Shown here: piece after piece, positions 1 through 6,701 of the stretch
Numbering within the stretch: the stretch's first letter is position 1
How the letters are laid out: the number at the start of each line of letters is the position of its first letter
NCBI GenBank assembly: GCA_002345205.1
Contig: DDVI01000136.1
Coordinates: 1-11,373 of the forward strand
Origin: Bdellovibrionaceae bacterium UBA2316
GTDB taxonomy: Bacteria > Bdellovibrionota > Bdellovibrionia > Bdellovibrionales > Bdellovibrionaceae
Length of the DNA stretch: 11,373 nt
Direction of reading: 5' to 3'
Notes under the pieces: generated by a model
Told to the model about the DNA's origin: nothing
Database searches by the model: none
Seen by the model: the letters and a program-made list of their open reading frames with translations, nothing else
Translations under genes and position numbers: made by a program

Positions 1-582
1 ATGCTGCGGCCTGATTAATATATCCGACCTCATCTTAGGGTCGTTTTCTCCTCTCACAATTAAATTTTCTAAATCGCTTTTAAAAATTTCATGAGTTTGT
101 AGACCGAGCGGCGTCTGAACCTCAACTTTTTCTTTGGCCTCTTTTGATTTTTCAACAAATCCAGCTTTTTTCAATTGTAGCTCCTTCATCTGATCCACAA
201 TCGCCTGCATATCCATATCGGCTGGTAACCTACTTAATCTTTCCGCCAACACCGTGATCTGCCGCTCTAAAGCTCCAATCTTTAAACCCAAATCACGAGC
301 CTCATCAAAAGTTGATTTGTTTTCTGAAATAGATTTGGCCCGAGCTAATAAGTTTTCCGTAAACGCACGGTCTAAAATAAATTTCTTAACCTCGGACCAG
401 ACTGCGATTTCAAGTTTGTCGGCTGGAACTCTGCGCGGTGAATGTTTTAAAAGTTTTTCTTCCAGAACTGATTCGTTCTTTTTCGTCGCTAGGTGTTCGT
501 AGTATCCAAACTTTTTCCCAGTATGGCTTGTAGCACTTGCGCCGGACATGCGCTCGCCGCATTCTTTACAAAATGTGATTCC
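1..582 (-). pseudogene. C-terminal part of large serine recombinase (zinc ribbon and coiled coil), cut off by an in-frame stop; runs off left edge
   Basis: Reading leftward from the TGA at 583-585 in the same frame, 194 codons stay open to base 1 with no further stop. They continue the recombinase exactly: a Gly-Ile-Thr-Phe segment, a CKEC zinc knuckle (about 559-570), a YYEH motif, then RRVPADKLEIAVW, which is the usual join between zinc ribbon and coiled coil. A Leu/Lys/Glu-rich stretch typical of the long coiled coil of large serine recombinases follows. In the family this part controls synapsis and directionality and helps bind the attachment site. The second zinc pair seems to be His rather than Cys (YYEH and a KHS before PRRVPA), a variant of the usual Cys4 ribbon. 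There is no good ribosome-binding site or start after the stop, so it is probably not translated unless the TGA is read through or is a sequence error. The true C-terminus lies outside the window. Confidence 0.8.
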
Positions 583-1533
583 TCAGAGCAAATAAGGATA
601 TTTATTTTCATGAGTTTTCCTACAGCTGCAATTTTCTTTCAATAATTTTTGAACTTTATTAAAAATATCTTTATCTACAATTGCAGGCCAGACGGCCTTG
701 GTTTCTTCGACGCCAGTCTTCGTTGAAAAAACTCTGACACCAATATACGCCTTATTACTCAAGATACGGTACACATTTTCTAAACGTAAAAACTTTGCCC
801 TAGGGCTTCCGCCACCACGAATTTCTTTTGGGCTTTCAACTTTATTTGAGGTCAGCCACTTACAAGTTGCAGCCAAAGTTTTTTCTTTTAAGTAAGTCTT
901 AAAAATCAAATTCACAAGCTCGGCTTCTTCAGGGATCACCACCAATGTTCCAGATTTGTCGGGGCCAGCTTTATAGCCAAGGGGAATACTGCCGCCATTG
1001 TAAAGCCCGCGCTTTGCTCTGACTAAAAATGAATTTGAAACCCGTTCAGCTGTTTGCTTTCGCTCAAATTCTGCAATTGAGGCCATCAAATTTAAAACCA
1101 TACTGCCAGCAGCTCCACTGGTGTCAAAATTTTCACGAATCGACATAAATTTGCAGTCATGCTCTTTTAAAAATTCTTGAAGTAGTTCAAAGTCTTTTGT
1201 TGATCTTGAAAACCTTGAAAGCTCTGTCACCAATACTAAATCAATTTCATGGTTTTCAATCGCTCGAAGCATTTTCTGAAATGCTGGGCGCTTCATGTCT
1301 TTTGCAGACACGCCGGGATCTGAAAACACAGCGGTGATTTCACCGAAGGGCTCAACCAAATTCTTAAGGTTCACGTATTCTTTGAGCCTTAATTCTTGGT
1401 TTTTAATGAACCCTTCAGGATTTTCAGCCTGCTCTTCGGTACTGACCCGCGTGTAAATCGCGATGCGAAAAATCTTCGATGAATTCAATTTATTACGTTG
1501 AGCATTAGATTTTTTCGATAAACGTGGATTCAT
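583..1533 (-). CDS. Large serine recombinase, catalytic and recombinase domains (truncated by premature TGA)
   Basis: Site-specific DNA recombinase of the resolvase/invertase superfamily, probably an integrase of a mobile element. The catalytic domain spans about residues 23-165: YTRVST with nucleophile Ser31 and Arg29, SDPGVSAKDMKRPAF (71-85), the Arg-bearing ELSRFSR (104-110), and IAEFERKQTAER (153-164) leading into the long E helix. The DNA-binding 'recombinase' domain follows at about 175-295, starting RGLYNGGSIPLGYK. The product ends KYPYLL, where homologues continue YLLSG into a zinc ribbon, and the same frame carries on beyond the stop. A single change (for example TCA Ser to TGA) therefore explains the 316-residue product; intact relatives are usually about 450-600 residues. 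The start at 1533 has AGGAG about 10 bases upstream and overlaps the stop of the 65-aa gene as ATGA. Without the zinc ribbon and coiled coil it is probably defective. Confidence 0.9.
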   Translation of the reverse strand: MNPRLSKKSNAQRNKLNSSKIFRIAIYTRVSTEEQAENPEGFIKNQELRLKEYVNLKNLVEPFGEITAVFSDPGVSAKDMKRPAFQKMLRAIENHEIDLVLVTELSRFSRSTKDFELLQEFLKEHDCKFMSIRENFDTSGAAGSMVLNLMASIAEFERKQTAERVSNSFLVRAKRGLYNGGSIPLGYKAGPDKSGTLVVIPEEAELVNLIFKTYLKEKTLAATCKWLTSNKVESPKEIRGGGSPRAKFLRLENVYRILSNKAYIGVRVFSTKTGVEETKAVWPAIVDKDIFNKVQKLLKENCSCRKTHENKYPYLL

Positions 1534-1727
1534 TTGTCACAACTCCTTTTTGGCTGTGGCAACCGGGAGCTATGTATTTTCGCAGGTTCTAAAACTGGTG
1601 AGATCGGATATTTTTGTTTTACCAATAGATCCCAAAGTTCGGCAACTACGTTTGAATAATCTTGATCGGTTAACGCATGGAGTTTGCGTTTAATGGAATC
1701 ACATTTCCAATAGGTACGCTTTGACAT
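1530..1727 (-). CDS. Small conserved-looking protein coupled to the recombinase
   Basis: A 65-residue basic protein (rich in Lys, Arg and Ser) with no family I recognise. It contains a plausible amphipathic helix around DQDYSNVVAELWDLLVKQK and a basic, Pro-rich tail ending in KRSCDK. The start has a strong ribosome-binding site (AAGGGGG, about 5 bases upstream of ATG). The stop overlaps the recombinase start by four bases (ATGA), so the two are almost certainly co-transcribed and translationally coupled. Small genes just ahead of serine recombinases occur in several elements (for example DUF2924 proteins), but this one does not show the DUF2924 signature. By position it could be a recombination directionality factor or accessory DNA-binding protein; that is inference only. 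It is too short for coding bias to be decisive, but the signals at both ends support it. Confidence 0.65.
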   Translation of the reverse strand: MSKRTYWKCDSIKRKLHALTDQDYSNVVAELWDLLVKQKYPISPVLEPAKIHSSRLPQPKRSCDK

Positions 1728-1808
1728 CTAACCCCCTTGATGGTGCCTGGTTGCGAAGCCAGAAGAGCTCATTTGAAGGAAATCGCATGCCGTCGACATT
1801 CATTCCTT

Positions 1809-1827
1809 TTTGGTATGACTTACCAAA
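1809..1827. repeat. Perfect 7-bp inverted repeat with 5-base spacer
   Basis: TTTGGTA, spacer TGACT, TACCAAA. It lies 82 bases upstream of the start of the 65-aa/recombinase unit and downstream of the candidate minus-strand promoter. It could be an operator, a hairpin in the transcript leader, or half of a recombinase binding site. The sequence alone does not decide. Confidence 0.5.
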
Positions 1828-1956
1828 TCTGCAAATTTCGTCCCATTTTCAAAAAACATTACAAGTTGTGCAAGCCCTCTTCATGCACTAGGAAGTAAAA
1901 AATTTTTTGTCTAGATTGTAAATAACCCTTCTTTTTGAAAGAAGAAAGTTTTTGCA

Positions 1957-1981
1957 GGGCTCCGATGTTTGATCGGCGCCC
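1957..1981. repeat. GC-rich hairpin, 10-bp stem with one mismatch
   Basis: Arms GGGCTCCGAT and ATCGGCGCCC pair over ten positions with one T/C mismatch, around a five-base loop GTTTG. It is strikingly GC-rich for this AT-rich region. No T-run follows on either strand, so it is not a standard intrinsic terminator. It may be a structured leader, a protein-binding site or a relic of a mobile element end. Confidence 0.45.
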
Positions 1982-2272
1982 GCATTCCCTACGACAAAAT
2001 ATAAATGACCCTTTAAAAGATGACATTTATTAAATAAGACTTGAGTCTGAAAACACAGGAAGTTGTCGAACTACTTGCTCAAAATTCGATTCTAAAATCT
2101 CGTAAGGGAATCTACTTAAGCGCGGCGCGCAAGGTTGAACTTGTGAGCATACCGCTCTCATTGCGAACCCATTTGCCACATTCAAAATCAAATGGATTTT
2201 AATTTTGATCCTCTTTACGAGGTAGACCTGAAAGTAAAACTTCACAACGAATCCATGAATCAGATGGCCCTT

Positions 2273-2289
2273 GTTCCACATTTCGGAAC
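2273..2289. promoter_or_regulatory. Candidate operator: GTTCC-N7-GGAAC inverted repeat
   Basis: GTTCC and GGAAC are separated by ACATTTC; a third related half, GTTC, follows at 2295-2298 (GAAC-ACTTT-GTTC). The repeat lies 56 bases before the chosen start of the TIGR02147 regulator, just upstream of or overlapping a possible -35 (TTGTTC, 2293-2298; TTAAAT follows after 18 bases at 2317-2322). The placement fits autoregulation by the helix-turn-helix protein, which is inference. Confidence 0.35.
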
Positions 2290-2345
2290 ACTTTGTTCAC
2301 AAAATGATTGAATTCCTTAAATGGTTATGGTCTCTTACAACCAAT

Positions 2346-3164
2346 ATGAATTTAGCTAACGATTTTGAAACTCAATCAATTCCTTTTACTGTCTTTCTAC
2401 GACATGAGCTATCTCGCCGTATTCAAAAGAACCCAAAATATTCATTGCGTTCGTTTGCTAGAGATCTAAATATTCCCCTGAGCTCACTCAGCATGACCCT
2501 TTCAGGAGATCGTGCTCCATCTAAAAAATTTATTACTAAAGTAAGTAGCAAGCTTAATATTTCTCCTGTTCAGACACGACACTTTCTTATGCAGAATGTA
2601 ACAGCTAGAACTGCAGAGTCAGACTGCGAGAGCGATCTAATACTTCGAGAAGATCAATTTAAAATAATTCTGGACTGGCGACACTTTGCTATTCTACGAC
2701 TTCTAAAAACAAGCACTTTCAAACCAGATTTCAACTGGATTGCCAAGCGACTTAATTCAAACCCTTTTCATATAGAAGAATGTGTTGATCGCTTAAAACG
2801 GCTTTCTTTATTAAAGAGCGAAGAAAATAAGTGGACCGACACTTCAAATGGTAAAACAAGCTATTTAAAAACAAAACATACGGATGAAAACATAAAGTCA
2901 TTTTTAAAGAATATGCTTGAAAAATCGATACAGTCTATCGATCAAGATGACATTTCAGAAAGAAATCATACTGGAATGATGCTGACTATATCAAAAAAAT
3001 CTCTGCCGCTAGCTATTGATTTAATAAAAAACTTCAGACGCACCTTAACGGAAATTCTTGAAGATAAAAGTATTGAAAAAGACGAAGTCTATTATCTCGA
3101 TATAGGCTTTTTTCCATTAACGAAAACAATTAACACAAAGGAAAAAATAAATGACATCAAGTAA
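2346..3164 (+). CDS. TIGR02147 family helix-turn-helix regulator (DUF4423 C-terminal region)
   Basis: A predicted transcription regulator of about 272 residues from ATG 2346, which matches the family's usual 260-280. The frame is open further upstream, with ATG 2304 and TTG 2271 as alternatives, but the family normally starts about 10-16 residues before the PFTVFLRHEL-type segment. No start has a clear ribosome-binding site. Numbered from this start, the N-terminal region holds a helix-turn-helix at about 32-85 (YSLRSFARDLNIPLSSLS, a GDRAPS turn, KLNISPVQ). The C-terminal domain begins at ILDWRHFAILRLL and ends with YYLDIGFFPLTK, both family signatures. The family is expanded in Bdellovibrio and Fibrobacter, and its ligands are largely unknown. 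The gene overlaps the next by 14 bases, heading a run of secreted-protein genes that it may control. Confidence 0.85.
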   Translation: MNLANDFETQSIPFTVFLRHELSRRIQKNPKYSLRSFARDLNIPLSSLSMTLSGDRAPSKKFITKVSSKLNISPVQTRHFLMQNVTARTAESDCESDLILREDQFKIILDWRHFAILRLLKTSTFKPDFNWIAKRLNSNPFHIEECVDRLKRLSLLKSEENKWTDTSNGKTSYLKTKHTDENIKSFLKNMLEKSIQSIDQDDISERNHTGMMLTISKKSLPLAIDLIKNFRRTLTEILEDKSIEKDEVYYLDIGFFPLTKTINTKEKINDIK

Positions 3165-3555
3165 ATATAACACTAAGCTGGCTACAATATCGTTTGCGTT
3201 TATATCGACAATCGCAAGTGCAAGTCAGGCTGATTGTATTTCCAAAGACTTCGTCACAAGTTATTGCTATGTTGGCTTAGCAGATCATCTCAATGACGAT
3301 GCGATTGCGGTCGAGCCAAAACAATACGGATATGAAGCGAGCACTATTGTTGAGATAATGCGGCAAGAAACAGTTCAATACGTTGTAACTTGTGATTCCG
3401 GTCCAAAACCTATTCAAAATTTTACTCGCGTTGCGAGAGAGGAAAAAGAACTCATTTCTGAAGAGCGACAACGTTGGGCTGATGCAATTTCAGATTTAAA
3501 ACATAGTTATAGTCGCCTTCGAGCTCGAATAAACAACTATCTTTGCACACCGTAG
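3151..3555 (+). CDS. Small secreted protein of unknown function
   Basis: A 134-residue protein with a Sec signal peptide: basic start, hydrophobic LATISFAFISTIA, then a likely signal peptidase I site at ASA|SQ (after residue 24) or SQA|DC (after 27). The mature part has four cysteines (C29, C39, one in VVTCDS, and one in the LCTP tail), so two disulphides in the periplasm or outside are plausible. The region after the third Cys (REEKELISEERQRWADAISD onward) is charged and probably helical or coiled coil. I recognise no family. The start lies inside the end of the regulator gene, 14 bases before its stop is complete, with AAAGGA about 8 bases upstream; coupling to the regulator is likely. The next gene follows after 7 bases. 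Confidence 0.75.
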   Translation: MTSSKYNTKLATISFAFISTIASASQADCISKDFVTSYCYVGLADHLNDDAIAVEPKQYGYEASTIVEIMRQETVQYVVTCDSGPKPIQNFTRVAREEKELISEERQRWADAISDLKHSYSRLRARINNYLCTP

Positions 3556-3562
3556 GATTAGC

Positions 3563-4981
3563 ATGAAAAACCTTAACCATTTGGTGTTGACTCTAATAAC
3601 TCTGTGCACTTGTTCAAGTTTTGCGAAATTCGCAACCCATAAGGACTTTACCTGCATCTATACAGCGGAAAAATCATTTTCAGGGCAACAAGTACTTCTG
3701 GGACATCTAGAATATGATGTCAGGGATAATGTGCCTTTAAAAAGTGATGATCGAGAATATTCTGAGATATTAAAAAAAAGCTCTTTCTTCAAAAATTGGA
3801 AGAACCTACCTTCACTGATCAGCCATCTGAATTCTTTGTACTACAAAATTCCTGACTTTGCGGATCACTTGGTTAATAGTTCGGAAGTTTTTTCATTTCA
3901 GGAGAAAAAACTAGAGACAAACCCCAGTATCGATTCAAATGTGCATATGTGCAATGGTGTTTCGAGTCCAATTAATCAAACAACAGACTATGTCCTCAGG
4001 CCAATTGTGGTAATTAATAGGTATTCAAAAGTTGTACAAATTGATCAAAGTTCATTTCTATCAATGAAAGTAACTGATCAAGTCGGTTTAATTGTTAACG
4101 TCTTACTAAACATTTACTCAACTCAAGACCTTAAAGAATCGCTCTCTTCAAAACCGTTTAATAACTTAGCTTACCAATTTAAACTTCGAAGTGTTTCAGC
4201 GATGACTTTTGATCAGAATCTTTCGACCGATATCTTATTTGAATATTTACAAGATGTTTTAGGCGGAATTAGTATTTTTTCCCCTGAAAAAAGCAAATTT
4301 CATTGGACTAACAACTCAAATGAAACTTGCTATTCCCACGAAAACCTTAATATGCCTGTTCTTTTGCAATGTGATTTAGAGACGATTCGATTTTATGAAA
4401 AACCAACTTCCGAAAGAGCCGTACGCCGAAAAATCCAATACATTAATTATGGAGAAACAAAAAGTATTTCTGACAGCTGTTCGAATTACAGCAAAGATTA
4501 TAGCGAGAAAATTGAAGATGTGCTGAATGACTTAGATACAATGAACCGAATTGTTTACCAATGGCTTGGCTCGACCGAAATTAAAAAAATATGCGAATCA
4601 AAAAAATACATAGACGATCAAGTCATAACTGCTCAGGGTTTTATATTTAATGCCAAGTATGAGTTCTGCGAAGGCTACCTCTATCATAGAACCCTGAAAG
4701 TTGATGGCCGGCTTATGAACGGAGCCTATGGGGCGAACACGCTACAAAGTGAAAGACTAGGATCTGGTGGCATCTACAACAGAAAAGCAGCATTCTTTAA
4801 TCACATAAGTAAAAAATCAGTAGTCTTCGATTGGGCGACTGTGATCGATTGGCCTAAATTTGTTTCTACGACCAAACAACTAAGAGACTATTTTTCACAG
4901 TTTTCAAAAGATAAGTTCCGCTGCGACGAAATAGACATCAATAAAGCGTACTTTCTTCGAGATATCGGTGGTGTAAATTGA
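3563..4981 (+). CDS. Secreted protein of unknown function, apparent paralogue of the next gene lacking its His-Glu motif
   Basis: 472 residues with a Sec signal peptide (MKNLNHLVLTLITLCTC, probable cleavage after SSFA at residue 21; the cysteines do not fit a lipobox). No catalogued domain is recognised. By eye it resembles the following protein in three blocks. These are PDFADHLVN (98-105) against PEFAKHLAN; LRPIVVINRYSKVVQID (145-161) and VGLIVNVLLNIY (174-185) against LTPIA...IYIS and IGLIFHEVVGAY; and a C-terminal FDW...FSQF...CDEIDI block against VEW...YSQM...CDWSRI. Where the neighbour has His165-Glu166, this protein has Asn179-Val180, so if the pair is catalytic, this copy is not. It has about ten cysteines, as expected for an exported protein. 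The gap to the previous gene is 7 bases with TAGGA before the ATG; the stop overlaps the next start. Confidence 0.75.
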   Translation: MKNLNHLVLTLITLCTCSSFAKFATHKDFTCIYTAEKSFSGQQVLLGHLEYDVRDNVPLKSDDREYSEILKKSSFFKNWKNLPSLISHLNSLYYKIPDFADHLVNSSEVFSFQEKKLETNPSIDSNVHMCNGVSSPINQTTDYVLRPIVVINRYSKVVQIDQSSFLSMKVTDQVGLIVNVLLNIYSTQDLKESLSSKPFNNLAYQFKLRSVSAMTFDQNLSTDILFEYLQDVLGGISIFSPEKSKFHWTNNSNETCYSHENLNMPVLLQCDLETIRFYEKPTSERAVRRKIQYINYGETKSISDSCSNYSKDYSEKIEDVLNDLDTMNRIVYQWLGSTEIKKICESKKYIDDQVITAQGFIFNAKYEFCEGYLYHRTLKVDGRLMNGAYGANTLQSERLGSGGIYNRKAAFFNHISKKSVVFDWATVIDWPKFVSTTKQLRDYFSQFSKDKFRCDEIDINKAYFLRDIGGVN

Positions 4982-6219
4982 AAAAAATAAAGTGTCTGAT
5001 TATTTTACTAACTCTACTGAGAGTAATTCCATCAATTGCGCTCGGCAATGAATTCGGCGGGGGATTTGTTACTGAAAAAAATGGAAAAATGTGGCTATTC
5101 GATTTTTACGAGCACAGTATTGAGTCACCAAATTTAAATGAATTTCCTGACGAGGAAAAATTTGAAGAAAAGTTTAAAACGAGTGACCTTCCAAGCGATC
5201 TTAAAGCCCACGTTATCTGGAAGTTGAATGAAATCTCTAGTGTTTCGCCAGAATTTGCAAAACATTTGGCCAATTTATTTGTTCAGTTTCGATGGCGATT
5301 TGTTGATTTAGAACTGAAAAGAATTGAAGATGTAGGGCCATCTTTAGTCGATTTAAAGACCGTCGTATTGACACCCATCGCTCTAAGAAGTTCTTCAACA
5401 CATTCTATCTACATTTCAAAGAAAGACTTTGAATTGCTTCCAGAAATACATAAGATCGGTCTTATCTTTCACGAAGTAGTCGGTGCTTATTTCGATCAAA
5501 GTCGCGTAGAAAATTTTTGGGGTGGTGATTCTTCAAGATCTAGAAAAATTGTTGCTGAGCTGTTCAGGAAAAACTTTACTTTTGAGAAACTAAAGTCTGC
5601 TTTCGCTGCTACTAACCATCTGATCTTTCAAGAAAATCTGACTAAATATTTTAGATATACTTCCTTATTTTATTGGAATACGAAAGCTGAAGACGTTAGA
5701 TTCGGAATTGGAATAAATTCATTCATTTATCAAGAAAAAAAATCTTTTTTAGAGAATTTGAAGTCATGTCCAACATTTGTCATCGAAACTGAAAATAATT
5801 TCAATCACTTGAAAAGATTGGGATTAGATTTCATTGCGACAACCCACAAATTTTATGAGCAAGTAAGGAGTAATTTGAATAACGATCAATACCTAGAACT
5901 ACCTAAGACTGAATATGATCCTTATTTAAAAATAGGGTTCGCAAGTGGAAAATCCTATTCACACCCATTCGAAGCACAATCTGTTTACATTAAGTGTACA
6001 AAGAATCCTTACTACTGCTTGAATGGCGAAAAGTTTTCAGTTGAATGGCAGAGTTATTTTGATTACCAGCGACTTTCAGAACTTCAAAACGAGTTTTCAA
6101 ATCGATACAGTCAAATGAATTTGAATGGACGTAACAAGTGTGATTGGAGCCGCATTCCCAACTATCCAAACGAGTATCATTCTCTTCGATACGCTAACCC
6201 AAAATCAAGTTGGCGATAA
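4978..6219 (+). CDS. Secreted protein with HE motif, unknown function
   Basis: 413 residues from a TTG start that overlaps the previous stop (TTGA), indicating translational coupling; no other start fits the signal peptide. The Sec signal MKKIKCLIILLTLLRVIPSIALG probably ends at residue 23. The mature protein opens FGGGFVTEKNGKMWLFDFYE, and after LTPIALRSSSTHSIYIS it carries IGLIFHEVVGAYF (160-172). I associate this layout (GGG start, L-T-P-I block, hydrophobic strand running into His-Glu) with an uncharacterised secreted family common in Bdellovibrio-like genomes. This is recalled from pattern, not verified. HE without the second His of HExxH does not establish a metalloprotease. Five cysteines, one of them in the signal peptide, the rest mostly near the C-terminus (CTKNPYYC, KCDW), could form disulphides. 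Third secreted member of the operon. Confidence 0.78.
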   Translation: MKKIKCLIILLTLLRVIPSIALGNEFGGGFVTEKNGKMWLFDFYEHSIESPNLNEFPDEEKFEEKFKTSDLPSDLKAHVIWKLNEISSVSPEFAKHLANLFVQFRWRFVDLELKRIEDVGPSLVDLKTVVLTPIALRSSSTHSIYISKKDFELLPEIHKIGLIFHEVVGAYFDQSRVENFWGGDSSRSRKIVAELFRKNFTFEKLKSAFAATNHLIFQENLTKYFRYTSLFYWNTKAEDVRFGIGINSFIYQEKKSFLENLKSCPTFVIETENNFNHLKRLGLDFIATTHKFYEQVRSNLNNDQYLELPKTEYDPYLKIGFASGKSYSHPFEAQSVYIKCTKNPYYCLNGEKFSVEWQSYFDYQRLSELQNEFSNRYSQMNLNGRNKCDWSRIPNYPNEYHSLRYANPKSSWR

Positions 6220-6273
6220 TGCTAATAAAACAAAAAGAACTTGTAGTTCAACATCAATGAATAGGACTACCCA

Positions 6274-6645
6274 ATGAAAGTAATTTTAATTCTTATGACA
6301 TTCGCAACATCAATTTTTGCTTCTGCTAACCCGGTCCAATGTAGAGTCATTCAATTGAGAGGTGTCAAGATTTTGGATAAGACATTTGTCATGGACACCG
6401 ACGTTAAAATTTTGTCATTTTCGTTTTTTGAAAGTTATATTTCAACAATAACATGGCCTCAAGATTCTAAGCAGATGACCATTCTTTTTGGAAAGGAGGG
6501 CCATGGAATTTTATCTGAATCCATGGCAAGGGTTTCAGTCCTAGGAGACTCGGTCACGGCCATCACTCATATATCGAGAAATGAAAAAATTCAGATTTCA
6601 TGTGAGGTGGTTCGTGAACGAAGTCAGCTCCCTATTTTTAACTGA
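6274..6645 (+). CDS. Small secreted protein of unknown function
   Basis: 123 residues with a clear signal peptide (MKVILILMTFATSIFASA, cleavage likely at ASA|NP after residue 18). The mature protein is about 105 residues, probably mostly beta strand from its alternating hydrophobic pattern. It has exactly two cysteines (PVQCRV near the start, QISCEV near the end), suggesting one disulphide across the domain. It follows the HE protein after 54 bases with AGGA upstream of the ATG and no promoter or terminator that I can see in the gap, so it probably belongs to the same transcript. No family is recognised. It is the last gene of the run; no hairpin with a T-tract follows, so the operon's terminator is unclear. 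Confidence 0.72.
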   Translation: MKVILILMTFATSIFASANPVQCRVIQLRGVKILDKTFVMDTDVKILSFSFFESYISTITWPQDSKQMTILFGKEGHGILSESMARVSVLGDSVTAITHISRNEKIQISCEVVRERSQLPIFN

Positions 6646-6663
6646 GTGTTATAAATCGTTTCA

Positions 6664-6692
6664 TTGTGTATATACAGTAAATACTGTATGCT
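6664..6692 (+). promoter_or_regulatory. Promoter with palindromic operator for the DUF4160/RHH module
   Basis: TTGTGT (6664-6669) and TATGCT (6687-6692) with a 17-base spacer fit a sigma-70 promoter. Between them lies the perfect inverted repeat ATACAGTA-AA-TACTGTAT (6672-6689). The last three bases of the repeat overlap the -10, as expected for an autorepressed toxin-antitoxin operon. Predicted transcription would start only a few bases before ATG 6702, giving an almost leaderless message. The half-sites are ACAG..CTGT, the reverse of the enterobacterial LexA box CTGT-N8-ACAG. Confidence 0.55.
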
Positions 6693-6701
6693 TATAGATA
6701 G

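Larger units (their letters stand above)
1728..2345. other. Gene-poor stretch between the recombinase unit and the TIGR02147 operon
   Basis: No convincing gene. On the minus strand, TTGCAC (complement of 1868-1873) and GAAAAT (complement of 1845-1850) with a 17-base spacer form a possible but weak promoter for the 65-aa/recombinase unit. Several inverted repeats occur (1809-1827; GTGCA/TGCAC at 1868-1888; CTTCTTT/AAAGAAG at 1928-1944; 1957-1981; ATAAATG/CATTTAT at 2001-2030). On the plus strand a short open frame from TTG 2041 to TAA 2202 (53 codons, with ELLAQN and KGIYLSAARKVEL) looks protein-like in composition. It has no ribosome-binding site and a stop just upstream, so it may be a gene remnant. 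A minus-strand frame at 2030-2281 has no start signals. No tRNA gene was seen. Confidence 0.5.

Noticed and set aside
254..502. Plus-strand frame opposite the recombinase C-terminus
   Set aside because: Antisense shadow: the minus-strand frame encodes a recognisable zinc ribbon and coiled coil over the same bases.
698..895. Plus-strand frame opposite the recombinase domain
   Set aside because: Shadow of the recombinase; no start signals.
1957..1981. Intrinsic terminator
   Set aside because: The stem is strong but no T-tract follows on either strand.
1728..2270. tRNA gene as integration target
   Set aside because: No cloverleaf, no T-loop GTTCGAATC-type motif with matching acceptor stem on either strand.
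2030..2281. Minus-strand 83-codon open frame
   Set aside because: No ribosome-binding site, AT-driven N-terminus rich in Ile, Lys, Val and Tyr, overlaps the regulator's upstream inverted repeat; no family resemblance.
3277..3471. Minus-strand frame within the 134-aa secreted protein gene
   Set aside because: Shadow; the sense frame has a signal peptide, a ribosome-binding site and operon spacing.
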